This document shows positions 27,744 to 35,778 of a DNA stretch of 64,000 nt, in pieces. The stretch is from Flectobacillus major DSM 103 (GTDB lineage: Bacteria; Bacteroidota; Bacteroidia; Cytophagales; Spirosomataceae). Within the stretch, counting starts at the first letter, position 1, and every line of letters begins with the position of its first letter. The stretch covers positions 109,690 to 173,689 of the forward strand of contig NZ_KE386492.1 of NCBI RefSeq assembly GCF_000427405.1. Reading direction: 5' to 3'. The notes under the pieces were generated by a model. That model had not been told where the DNA came from and did not search any database. It saw only the letters and a program-made list of their open reading frames with translations. A program made the position numbers and the translations under genes.

Positions 27744-27767
27744 AAATATGCAGAAAAGTGCATATTT
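27744..27767. promoter_or_regulatory. HipB operator, TATGC-N8-GCATA
   Basis: AAATATGCA (27744-27752) and TGCATATTT (27759-27767) are perfect inverted arms. The core TATGC-N8-GCATA has the same geometry as the E. coli HipB operator TATCC-N8-GGATA. It lies upstream of the -7 box where it can block polymerase. Confidence 0.7.
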
Positions 27768-27819
27768 CAATAGCTTTTTTTCAAAATATGCCCTAAAATA
27801 ACTACGAGAGAGTTTTACA

Positions 27820-28500
27820 TTATAACCTTATTATCTTAAAATCACGAATTTCATGATGTGAAAATGTAGAACGAAACCCAAAATAGAATGACGTAGGAAT
27901 ATTGATGTCCAAGTGTTCAAAAACCTTTTCGTTGTCAATCCAAAAACTTGTGGTTTGGCCTTTTATTACAATCGTAACCAAGTATTCGTGGTTGGCCTGT
28001 AATAAATGGGCTGTATCGTTTTTTTCTTGAATCAGGGGTTTATTGCCTTTGCCATCGTATTTTCTAAAACGAGTTGTTGTATTATAATTACCGCCCATTC
28101 CTACATAATACATACTTATATCATCGTATTCTTCAAACTTGCCCGAACGTCCAAACAAGCTTTTATGAGGTGGTACTTGGGCTAGCCAAAACTGATTCAA
28201 ATCTGAAAGCCTATCATTTAGCCCTCCATTAAGAATCACCTTTCGTTTGTAAGTGATTTTTAGATTGCCTTGCAGTACCTTGTTGAGCCAAACGGTTACA
28301 CCGCCTTTGGTATCTAATACCAAAGATTGCTGTGCAGTATAAACTTTTGAATCGGGGAGTTTTTCCATTTCTACGACCCAATTATTGGCATTAAGATTTT
28401 CAGGAAAATGGTCTTCAAATAGTATCTTTCCGCGATTCTTAAACAATGATGTACATGATAAACAAATAATAAGTAATCCCATTGTTCCTAATATTTTCAT
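27820..28500 (-). CDS. DUF6250-like lipoprotein, concanavalin-type fold
   Basis: This 226-residue lipoprotein (lipobox ending LSC, Cys at 16) has a single beta-sandwich domain. Landmarks are ILFEDHFPENLNANNWVVEM, DLNQFWLAQVPPH, MYYVGMGGNYNTTTRF, the QANHEYLVTIVIKG/TSFWIDNEKVF strands and a C-terminal GFRSTFSHHEIRDFKI. This is the DUF6250 pattern often found beside rhamnogalacturonan lyases, probably a carbohydrate-binding or degrading lectin-like protein. It is divergent from the exo-rhamnogalacturonan lyase gene, which supports a shared substrate. The catalytic role is unproven. Confidence 0.65.
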   Translation of the reverse strand: MKILGTMGLLIICLSCTSLFKNRGKILFEDHFPENLNANNWVVEMEKLPDSKVYTAQQSLVLDTKGGVTVWLNKVLQGNLKITYKRKVILNGGLNDRLSDLNQFWLAQVPPHKSLFGRSGKFEEYDDISMYYVGMGGNYNTTTRFRKYDGKGNKPLIQEKNDTAHLLQANHEYLVTIVIKGQTTSFWIDNEKVFEHLDINIPTSFYFGFRSTFSHHEIRDFKIIRL

Positions 28501-28529
28501 GAGCTACACGTTTTTTTTGATGTATAAAA

Positions 28530-28537
28530 CAAAGGTA
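28530..28537 (-). promoter_or_regulatory. Promoter -7 box of the DUF6250-like lipoprotein
   Basis: The minus strand reads TACCTTTG, 29 bases before the start codon at 28500. Confidence 0.55.
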
Positions 28538-28684
28538 CAAGGTACTTTTTATATATCTGTTCCGTATCGTACCGACAGAAACAGGATGGTGTATTCAAAT
28601 TTAGTTGCGAACATTGCAAAATAAGATTTACAATATTATGGGATTTTTAGCATAAAGCTGCTTTAACTTTTGCCACTAGCCAAT

Positions 28685-28720
28685 AGGACAATAGCATTGA
28701 AGCAACAATGCTATTGTCCT
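28685..28720. other. Perfect 15-bp hairpin in the divergent region
   Basis: AGGACAATAGCATTG (28685-28699) and its exact complement (28706-28720) flank a six-base loop. No T-run follows, and it lies upstream of both genes. It may be a regulator site, an mRNA leader structure or a dispersed repeat. Confidence 0.45.
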
Positions 28721-28871
28721 CATGCCCAAACAATACTACAGGGATTTTAAACTTACCCTGCACTAAAACTTAGCTGGAATCAGTTGATAACCAATCTTTT
28801 GATTTTCAAAGCTCAGTACTCCTACTCTTGTAGATCTATTTATTCAAAAATTACCTCAAAACATTTGTTGT

Positions 28872-31598
28872 ATGAATAAAAGTAAAATTTTTTCCAGACG
28901 AGATTTTGTTAAAAATACCATGATTACCGCTTCGGGTATATCTTTGGCTGCTGTCAATAAAGCTCAGGCTCAGAAAGAGTTTAAGCCTAAGCCATTAGAC
29001 CCCAATAATATTTCTCTAAAATGGCTCGAACAGCCAAATACCGGCTCTCTGCAAGGTACAACTTGGGGCGTTCCATGGCCTAAAGGACAAATCAAGAAAG
29101 CCAGTAGTTTTGAGATACAACACAACAATCAAAACATTGCGTCACAAACATGGCCGTTGGCATACTGGCCCGACGGGAGTATAAAATGGACAGCCCATGC
29201 AATTGGTGCCAATACAGCACTAACACAAGCTATACAACTAAAGGTAGCTCAAAAAGCCCCTCAAAATGGCGTACTGAAAGTAACAGACTACCAAGACCGA
29301 ATTACGATAGACACAGGTAAATTATTTTGTCAGGTACAAAAGCAAGGCACTAAGCTAATCAGTATTTTGCAAAATGCTGAAAAAAATACTGTTGCTATTA
29401 ATGGAAAACTAGTTTTGCAAATCCAAGATAAAGCCGAAGTAGAAATCGGTGAAAGCCTCAAAAGTGATTGGTTAGAAAGTAAAATTACCCATGCAAGTGT
29501 CGAACAAAAGGGTGATGTACGAGCCGTTATCAAAATCGAAGGGATTCATGAAAGTAGTCAAAACAAACAGTTATTACCTTTTGTACTTCGGCTATACTTT
29601 TACGAAAAAGCCGAATCTATTCGGATAATACACACTATTATTTATGACGGCAACGAAAATCAAGATTTTATCAAAGGCTTAGGCATACGCTTTGAAGTAC
29701 CTATTACCGACGCTTTGTATAACCGACATATTCGGTTTGTGGGCGAAAATAATGGTGTTTTTGGCGAAGCCGTTCAGGGGCTGACTGGGCTTAGACGTGA
29801 CCCTGGCAAAACTGCTACCGAAGCCCAGATAGCGGGAAAGTCCGTAAATAACCTTCCCGAAAATATCGAGAGGTTGTCAAAATACATTCCTGCTTTTGGC
29901 GATTATAGTCTATTTCAAGGTTCGCCAGATGCTTTCGATATTCAGAAAAGAACCAAGGCAGGACATACTTGGCTCCAGTCGGGATATGGCGGGCGGTCGA
30001 GTGGTACAGCTTATATTGGTTCACCCAAAGGCGGTTTGGTATTTGGGTTGCGTAATTTTTGGCAAAGCTATCCTGCTCAATTAGATATTCGCAATGCCCA
30101 TGAGTCACAAGCCGAAATAACACTTTGGTTTTGGGCTCCCAAAGCCCCTGCAATGGATTTAAGGTTTTATCATGATGGTATGGGGCAAGATACTTTTGAA
30201 AAACAACGAGAAGCCCTAGATATTACTTACGAAGACTATGAACCCGAATTTGGCCGTCCTTTTGGCGTAGCCCGTACCAGCGAGCTACAACTTTGGGCAT
30301 TAAATACTACGCCTAGTCACGAACAATTGGCACTAATTGCCCAACAAATACAAACACCGCCATTGCTGACTGTTACGCCCGAATATTTGGCATCGGTAGG
30401 GGTATTTGGCAATGCTTTTACTTTGCCCGATAAATCGTCGGAAAAGAAAAAGGCTATTGAAGAACAACTAGATTTTTATTTTGATTTTTATAAAAAACAA
30501 GTAGAGCAACATCATTGGTACGGCTTCTGGAACTACGGAGATGTTATGCACACCTACGACCACGACCGCCACGTTTGGCGATATGATGTAGGTGGTTTTG
30601 CATGGGATAATTCTGAGCTATCGACCGACTTATGGCTTTGGTACTATTACTTGCGGACAGGTAGAAGCGACGTTTTTAGAATGGCCGAAGCCATGACCCG
30701 ACACACTGGCGAGGTAGATGTCCATCATATAGGGCGGTTTAGCCCGCTTGGGTCACGCCATAATGTACAGCATTGGGGTTGTAGTGCCAAGCAATTGCGT
30801 ATTAGTACAGCAGCCAACCGTAGGTTTTATTACTACCTTACTGCCGATGAAAGAGTTGGCGACCTCATGCGTGAACAAATAGATGCCGACAAAACACTCC
30901 GTACCGTTATTCCTGGGCGAAAAATTGGACAAAAAGCCCCAAAAAATGACCCAAAAGGCGAATTAGCGAGTGTGTCGTTTGGTACAGACTGGGGAGCATT
31001 AGCTTCGGCATGGCTTACTGAATGGGAACGTACAGGTCAAGAGAAAACCAAGACTAAGTTGCTCAACAGTATGAAAACTATAGCCGAACAACCCAATGGT
31101 TTTTTTCATGGTGGGGCTATTATGAGCCTAGCTACGGGCAAATTTCAGCCCGTAGATGCAAACCAAATATCGGTTTCGCACCTAAGTGCTGTTTTTGGGT
31201 TGGCCGAAATATGTTTTGAATTAGTAGCATTGATCGACATGCCTATTTTTGAAAAAGCTTGGCTCAACTATTGTCGCATATACAACGCTTCCTCACAAGA
31301 ACAAAAAGCTTTGTTAGGTCAGGATTTGGGTAAGCTTAATTTACAGCAAGGACACGCCCGCCTAACAGCTTTTGCCGCTCAACGCACACAAAATACGCAG
31401 CTCGCCAAAAGGGCATGGCAAGAGTTTTATGCAGGCGATGGAGGTATCAAAAAAACATCAAAACAAATTAAGGTAATTGCAACACCCGTAGTACTAAATC
31501 CTATTGAAGAAGGCGTTGGGATTTCTACCAATGCAGTAGCACAATGGGGCTTATCGGCCATACAATGTTTGGCTTTTGCTGGTGCATCGCTCGAATAA
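28872..31598 (+). CDS. Exo-rhamnogalacturonan lyase, PL26-type
   Basis: The protein has 908 residues. The N-terminus has a twin-arginine motif (SRRDFVKNTMITASG) and AQAQ cleavage region, so export is by Tat or a related route. The N-terminal half is beta-rich (WPLAYWPDGSIKWTAHAIG, the RIFT-type barrel). The C-terminal half is an (alpha/alpha) toroid with the family block YDHDRHVWRYDVGGFAWDN, then AMTRHTGEVDVHHIGRFSPL and SRHNVQHWGCSAKQLRIST. This is the signature of the exo-rhamnogalacturonan lyase family, which releases unsaturated disaccharides from the rhamnogalacturonan I backbone. It works with the GH78 rhamnosidase nearby. Confidence 0.85.
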   Translation: MNKSKIFSRRDFVKNTMITASGISLAAVNKAQAQKEFKPKPLDPNNISLKWLEQPNTGSLQGTTWGVPWPKGQIKKASSFEIQHNNQNIASQTWPLAYWPDGSIKWTAHAIGANTALTQAIQLKVAQKAPQNGVLKVTDYQDRITIDTGKLFCQVQKQGTKLISILQNAEKNTVAINGKLVLQIQDKAEVEIGESLKSDWLESKITHASVEQKGDVRAVIKIEGIHESSQNKQLLPFVLRLYFYEKAESIRIIHTIIYDGNENQDFIKGLGIRFEVPITDALYNRHIRFVGENNGVFGEAVQGLTGLRRDPGKTATEAQIAGKSVNNLPENIERLSKYIPAFGDYSLFQGSPDAFDIQKRTKAGHTWLQSGYGGRSSGTAYIGSPKGGLVFGLRNFWQSYPAQLDIRNAHESQAEITLWFWAPKAPAMDLRFYHDGMGQDTFEKQREALDITYEDYEPEFGRPFGVARTSELQLWALNTTPSHEQLALIAQQIQTPPLLTVTPEYLASVGVFGNAFTLPDKSSEKKKAIEEQLDFYFDFYKKQVEQHHWYGFWNYGDVMHTYDHDRHVWRYDVGGFAWDNSELSTDLWLWYYYLRTGRSDVFRMAEAMTRHTGEVDVHHIGRFSPLGSRHNVQHWGCSAKQLRISTAANRRFYYYLTADERVGDLMREQIDADKTLRTVIPGRKIGQKAPKNDPKGELASVSFGTDWGALASAWLTEWERTGQEKTKTKLLNSMKTIAEQPNGFFHGGAIMSLATGKFQPVDANQISVSHLSAVFGLAEICFELVALIDMPIFEKAWLNYCRIYNASSQEQKALLGQDLGKLNLQQGHARLTAFAAQRTQNTQLAKRAWQEFYAGDGGIKKTSKQIKVIATPVVLNPIEEGVGISTNAVAQWGLSAIQCLAFAGASLE

Positions 31599-31845
31599 TT
31601 TCCGAAATTACTCTTTGATTTTAGTAGTTCGATATTGAACCCAAAATACAGACAAGTGTTGCTTGGGTTGTTTGTCAAAATAAAACAAAGGCCAAATTTT
31701 ACTGTAGGCTATGGTTGTAGCTGCTGCTTTCATCGAAATTGTCCGAAAAGGCAAAAGGCTGGTCATATATCAAAACAGGGTTTTAATTTATTTTGAAACG
31801 GAATTCAGTGTAACATTTATCACGTAAGATAATTTTTTACGTAGG

Positions 31846-31853
31846 TAGCTTTG
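31846..31853 (+). promoter_or_regulatory. Promoter -7 box of the porin gene
   Basis: TAGCTTTG fits TAnnTTTG, 28 bases before the porin start codon at 31882. Confidence 0.5.
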
Positions 31854-31881
31854 GATACTTAATTACATAATTATCCAGAAA

Positions 31882-33273
31882 ATGTTACTCAGGAAGCTAC
31901 TTTTCTTATTTCTCATCAATGTTTCATTGGTTGGCTTGGCCCAGCAGGGAATCCATTCTGTTAAACAAGACACTAATACATTTACTGAAGCATTGCTGAA
32001 AGGTAAAATATCGGGGCAAGCTCGTTTGATGTCAATTAGTACCGACAATCAAAACGAGCTTTCCGACTATTGGGCTACGGCCTTTGGGCTTGGACTGGGC
32101 TATCGTTCGGCTTTATACAAAGGCTTTCAGCTCAATGTTCAGATATTGACAAACCAAAATATTTCTTCTCCCGATTTTACAAAGCCCGACCCAACTACCC
32201 AAAACCCCAATCGTTACGAAATGGGGCTATTTGACATGGCCAATGCTAGTCGAAAAAATCTAATATTTCGTATACAAGAACTGTACCTTAAATATCAATG
32301 GAAAAAATCAGCCATTTGGCTGGGCAACTATACCCCAAAAAATAGCTTTATTAATGCCCAAGATAGCCGAATGTCGCCTACCTTGGTACAAGGTTTAGCC
32401 CTAGATTTACAACCAAATACACAATGGCAAATCAAAATAGATGGTATTTGGCGGGTTTCGCCACGCTCTACCACACATTGGTACACCGTGGGGCAGTCGA
32501 TAGGTGTTTATCCTGTTGGCGTTAATCCCGACGGTTCAAAATCACAATATGCCCATAATACCAGTAGTGCTGGGATTGGTATGATAGATATTTATTACAA
32601 GCCTAACAAAAACCTGACCTTATTGTTAGGTAATATTTTGGCAGAAAATATTTTTAATACAGCATATTGCCGAACAGAATATACTTGGCATTTGGCTCAT
32701 CAACAAAAACTATTATTGGGTGGGCTTGCTGTCCATCAAAATAGCGTGGGCAATGGTGGCAACACCGATATTACCAAAAGCTATTTTCCCAATAATAATC
32801 GCTCGTGGATACTCAATACACGTATAGGCTACTGGACAAATAACTGGGAAAGCTCGCTCAACTTTGGACGAACTACAGCCGATGGCAGGTATTTGATGCC
32901 CAGAGAATGGGGCGTAGAACAATTTTATACGGTTCTCCCTCGTGAACGCAACGAAGGTGCTGGCGATGTGTGGTCATATAGTATGCGGCTGGGAAAATCA
33001 TTTCAGAACAAAAACCTAAAAACAGAGCTTGGATACGGGTATTACCGTTTCCCCAATATAAAAAATACACAGCTCAACAAATATGGTTTTGCCGATTATA
33101 CCCATTTTATGGCAAGTATCAACTATAATTTCAAGGGCATATTCAAAGGATTAAATACTCAAATACTGTTTATCCGAAAAGATAGTCAAGGAAATACCTA
33201 TAATAATCAGCGGTATATTATCAACAAGGTAAATATGTCGCAGTGGAATTTTATAGCCAATTATACTTGGTAG
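31882..33273 (+). CDS. OprD-like outer membrane porin
   Basis: This 463-residue exported protein has a signal peptide (1-20, ending LVGLAQ). Many alternating amphipathic strands and aromatic girdles follow (YRSALYKGFQLNVQI, ELYLKYQWKKSAIWLG, GYYRFPNIKNTQLNKYGFADYTHF), ending in an aromatic residue (NFIANYTW), as outer membrane barrels do. The motif around residues 120-145 with ARDSRMSPT-like 'NAQDSRMSPTLVQGLA' is typical of OprD-type porins in Bacteroidota. It lies downstream of the rhamnogalacturonan lyase and may let its disaccharide products through in place of a SusC-type receptor. It has its own promoter and terminator. Confidence 0.7.
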   Translation: MLLRKLLFLFLINVSLVGLAQQGIHSVKQDTNTFTEALLKGKISGQARLMSISTDNQNELSDYWATAFGLGLGYRSALYKGFQLNVQILTNQNISSPDFTKPDPTTQNPNRYEMGLFDMANASRKNLIFRIQELYLKYQWKKSAIWLGNYTPKNSFINAQDSRMSPTLVQGLALDLQPNTQWQIKIDGIWRVSPRSTTHWYTVGQSIGVYPVGVNPDGSKSQYAHNTSSAGIGMIDIYYKPNKNLTLLLGNILAENIFNTAYCRTEYTWHLAHQQKLLLGGLAVHQNSVGNGGNTDITKSYFPNNNRSWILNTRIGYWTNNWESSLNFGRTTADGRYLMPREWGVEQFYTVLPRERNEGAGDVWSYSMRLGKSFQNKNLKTELGYGYYRFPNIKNTQLNKYGFADYTHFMASINYNFKGIFKGLNTQILFIRKDSQGNTYNNQRYIINKVNMSQWNFIANYTW

Positions 33274-33316
33274 ATATGTCGCCAAAGCTAAATTTTGAAT
33301 CACATAATTATATTCG

Positions 33317-33357
33317 CCCTACAAAAGTACGATACATTTTGTAGGGTTATTTTTTTG
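33317..33357 (+). terminator. Terminator of the porin gene
   Basis: CCCTACAAAA (33317-33326) pairs with TTTTGTAGGG (33337-33346), followed by a T-run. Confidence 0.85.
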
Positions 33358-33429
33358 TTATCAAGCTGTTTAACTTTACTTTGTTTTCTATTAAATAGCC
33401 AATAGAAAAACTAATTAAAAAACTGAAGT

Positions 33430-34038
33430 ATGTTCAAAAAACATTTTGTATTAATAGGAATAATCGTTGCATTATTACTATTATTGATAGCAACCTTGGT
33501 ATATCCTGGGGGGTCGTTGTCCAACAAAAATGCTGTAGGCTTTGACTGGTCAAAAAACTTTATCAGTAATTTGTTTGCCGAAAAAGCTGTAAACGGATTG
33601 GATAACCCTGCCAGACTATGGGCTGATGGAGGAATGATTTTTTTGGCACTGAGTTTTGCTACTTTTTTTATAGCATTTTCCCAAAAAATACCTGTAAAAA
33701 GTGCTTCGATGATTATCCGATATTTGGGGGCGGGTGGTATGGTATTTATGTTTTTAATCGTTACACCGCTGCATGATATTATGATAACCATAGCTAGTAC
33801 GATGTTTCTTGTGAGTTTATTTTACATTACGGTTTTTGTTTTGAAATCAAAGCTAACATTACTCAAATACCTGTGTGTGTTTGGTCTTCTTATTTTTTAT
33901 TATACCCTATACCTTTATGGGTCAGGTAGTTACGACATTTTGCCAATAATGCAAAAAGTTACCTTTATCAGTACAATTGTGTTGATTTTAGGATTAACTT
34001 ATTTTACTAAAAAAGAAGATTTTGAACAGATACAGTAA
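33430..34038 (+). CDS. Six-helix membrane protein, DUF998-like
   Basis: The 202-residue protein is hydrophobic throughout, with about six membrane segments (residues ~7-25, 65-85, 95-115, 118-138, 145-163, 175-193). Polar loops include DWSKNFISNLFAEKAVNG and a conserved-looking TPLHDIMI. The layout resembles DUF998 proteins, whose function is not known. It stands alone, convergent with the marR gene. Confidence 0.5.
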   Translation: MFKKHFVLIGIIVALLLLLIATLVYPGGSLSNKNAVGFDWSKNFISNLFAEKAVNGLDNPARLWADGGMIFLALSFATFFIAFSQKIPVKSASMIIRYLGAGGMVFMFLIVTPLHDIMITIASTMFLVSLFYITVFVLKSKLTLLKYLCVFGLLIFYYTLYLYGSGSYDILPIMQKVTFISTIVLILGLTYFTKKEDFEQIQ

Positions 34039-34087
34039 AATACGAAGCAGAATTGCTGAAGACTGCGGAGCTTATCTGTACAATATG

Positions 34088-34127
34088 TATAGGTTCAGGC
34101 ATCAGTGGATTAATGCCTAAACCTATA
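34088..34127. terminator. Shared terminator between convergent genes
   Basis: A 15-bp stem with one G-T pair (34088-34102 with 34113-34127) lies between the membrane protein gene (plus) and marR (minus), so it probably serves both. Confidence 0.7.
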
Positions 34128-34142
34128 AAGCTATTACTCTAA

Positions 34143-34592
34143 CTATTTCTTATTCAAGATATTGATAAGCTTGAAAAGTGTTTTTTGGAGTGTTATGATT
34201 TCTTCCAAACTAATAGATTCATCCTTAAAACAATTAATAACAGAATGAGGAATCTGAGCAATCCTTTGCTGTAACATAGTGCCTTTTTCGGTCAACGACA
34301 CCATAACTACACGCTCGTCGGCCTCCGAGCGGTTACGATTTAGCAGTAGCTTTTCTTCCAATCGTTTGAGCAAAGGCGTTACTGTATTGGATTCTAGGAG
34401 TAGTTTCTGACAAATTTCATTGACCGACAAACTTCCATACTGCCACAAAACCAGTAGTACCAAATACTGCGGATATGTTAAGCCTTCCTCTTTGAGCAAT
34501 ACATTATAGACTTGAGTAGTGAGCCTCGATGCCGCATATAAAGGAAAACAAAGCTGATTTTCGAGAAAAAGTTCTGTACCGTCGGTATTCAT
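34143..34592 (-). CDS. OhrR-type MarR regulator, peroxide sensing
   Basis: This 149-residue winged-helix regulator has ENQLCFPLYAASRL near the N-terminus, placing Cys15 exactly where OhrR carries its peroxide-reactive cysteine. The recognition helix region is SLSVNEICQKLLLESNTVTPLLKRLEEK and the wing contains EADERVVMVSLTEKG. OhrR represses peroxide-reducing genes until the cysteine is oxidised. It starts three bases after the DoxX-glutathione peroxidase fusion stop, so it is cotranscribed and probably acts on the palindrome at 35529-35542. Confidence 0.88.
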   Translation of the reverse strand: MNTDGTELFLENQLCFPLYAASRLTTQVYNVLLKEEGLTYPQYLVLLVLWQYGSLSVNEICQKLLLESNTVTPLLKRLEEKLLLNRNRSEADERVVMVSLTEKGTMLQQRIAQIPHSVINCFKDESISLEEIITLQKTLFKLINILNKK

Positions 34593-34595
34593 TTT

Positions 34596-35507
34596 TTACA
34601 ACAATTTTTCAATAAAAGTGTCCATACTTTCAGGTTTGGCTATCGGCGAGAATCGCTTGACAGGCTTACCATTTTTATCAATCACAAATTTGGTAAAATT
34701 CCATTTAATATTTCTAAACAAAAAGAAACCTAGTTTTGCCTTTAAAAATGTAAAGATAGGATGTGCATCCAAACCATTTACATCTATTTTAGAAAACATA
34801 GGAAAACTCACACCGTAATTCATTTGACAAAATTCGAGTATTTCTTCCGAACTTCCTTTCTCTTGATTAGCAAACTGATTGCATGGGAATCCTAAAATTA
34901 CTAATCCTCTGTCTTTATACTTTTGGTACAAAGCCTCAAGCCCTTCAAACTGAGGCGTTAACCCACATTTACTAGCGGTATTTACCACAACAATAACTTT
35001 CCCCTGAAATTCGCTCATCGAGCGTGGTTTGCCTTTAATATCATCTGCTGATAAATCATAAAAACTGGTATTTTTCATACTCTCCTTTTCTTTTATTTGT
35101 TGAATTAAATACTTTAAAGCTCCAGTAGCCCACAATGCCCACATCACTAAAACAGGCTGAAAGAACAATCTTATCAAGCGTTTGTGCTGGGTATCTAGGC
35201 CAAATGCCGATATGTCATTGACATACTGTGAAATATTACCAGGGAAAATAAGCACATAAAAAAGTGCTAATAATAAGCCTACGACCACTTTTTGTTTGGC
35301 AAAAAAAATCATTGCCAAGCCCAATGCAATTTCTATGACTCCCGAAGAAAGTACCACAAAGTCCATAAAACCCGCATTTTGAGGTAACCAGCTAGGTACT
35401 TGTGCCAAAAACTCTTGGCGTTGGAAGGTCAAGTGACCAATACCTGCCAAAGTCATCAAAAGCCCTAGTGTAATTCTCATGAAAGTTTGTATTGCAGAAG
35501 TTTTCAT
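34596..35507 (-). CDS. DoxX-glutathione peroxidase fusion protein
   Basis: The protein has 303 residues in two parts. Residues 1-140 are a DoxX-type four-helix membrane domain ([35 protein letters not shown]). Residues ~145-303 are a complete glutathione/thioredoxin peroxidase: [11 protein letters not shown] with peroxidatic Cys181, [10 protein letters not shown] with Gln211 and WNFTKFVID with Trp249. The join is in frame. Met144 could start a stand-alone peroxidase, but the upstream helices read through without interruption. The peroxidase would be tethered to the inner membrane, either face possible, to reduce lipid or membrane peroxides. It is the first gene of an operon with ohrR. Confidence 0.85.
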   Translation of the reverse strand: MKTSAIQTFMRITLGLLMTLAGIGHLTFQRQEFLAQVPSWLPQNAGFMDFVVLSSGVIEIALGLAMIFFAKQKVVVGLLLALFYVLIFPGNISQYVNDISAFGLDTQHKRLIRLFFQPVLVMWALWATGALKYLIQQIKEKESMKNTSFYDLSADDIKGKPRSMSEFQGKVIVVVNTASKCGLTPQFEGLEALYQKYKDRGLVILGFPCNQFANQEKGSSEEILEFCQMNYGVSFPMFSKIDVNGLDAHPIFTFLKAKLGFFLFRNIKWNFTKFVIDKNGKPVKRFSPIAKPESMDTFIEKLL

Positions 35508-35528
35508 ATTTTATATTTTTCACAATTA

Positions 35529-35550
35529 TATCGTACACGATACAAATATA
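35529..35550 (-). promoter_or_regulatory. Peroxidase-ohrR promoter with overlapping palindromic operator
   Basis: On the minus strand TATATTTG (35550 to 35543) is the -7 box. Directly adjoining it is a 14-base palindrome with six-base arms (plus strand TATCGTACACGATA, 35529-35542). It would cover the transcription start, the expected site for the OhrR-type repressor encoded in the same operon. Confidence 0.65.
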
Positions 35551-35577
35551 GAAAATATATTTTATTCCATCACTTTT

Positions 35578-35680
35578 ACAATCAGGATTTTCTGAGGCTA
35601 CCTGATTGTATCAGGTTTAATTTATAAATCCAGAAAACCCTGACTTTGAACGGTAATAATTCATCAGGGTTTTCTGGATT
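35578..35680. repeat. REP-like element with two inverted repeats
   Basis: ACAATCAGG (35578-35586) pairs with 35601-35609. A perfect 17-bp pair follows (35627-35643 with 35664-35680). The words TTGTATCAGG and AATCC(A/T)GA link it to the element at 16697-16779. It lies between a divergent promoter and the end of a T9SS cargo gene and has no T-run. Confidence 0.6.
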
Positions 35681-35778
35681 TGAGAATTTGTTAGACTAGG
35701 GGACTCTGGTATTATTTGGTTTGGGCTTACTTGCTCTTAAAATTCTATAAATTTTGATAGAAGGTTATCTCATAAATT

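Larger units (their letters stand above)
28501..28871. other. Divergent intergenic region with hairpin and promoter
   Basis: A 371-base gap between two oppositely oriented sugar genes. It holds the -7 box CAAAGGTA (minus sense TACCTTTG) at 28530-28537 for the lipoprotein, the 12-mer AGAAACAGGATG at 28573-28584, and the perfect hairpin at 28685-28720. A clear -7 box for the plus-strand gene was not found. Confidence 0.55.

Noticed and set aside
28685-28720. Hairpin as terminator of the exo-lyase or lipoprotein gene
   Set aside because: It lies upstream of both genes and has no T-run on either strand.
34596-35507. Frameshift or assembly error as the cause of the DoxX-peroxidase fusion
   Set aside because: Both domains are in one frame without a stop between them, both look intact and the linker is normal protein sequence. 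A start at Met144 remains possible as an extra product.
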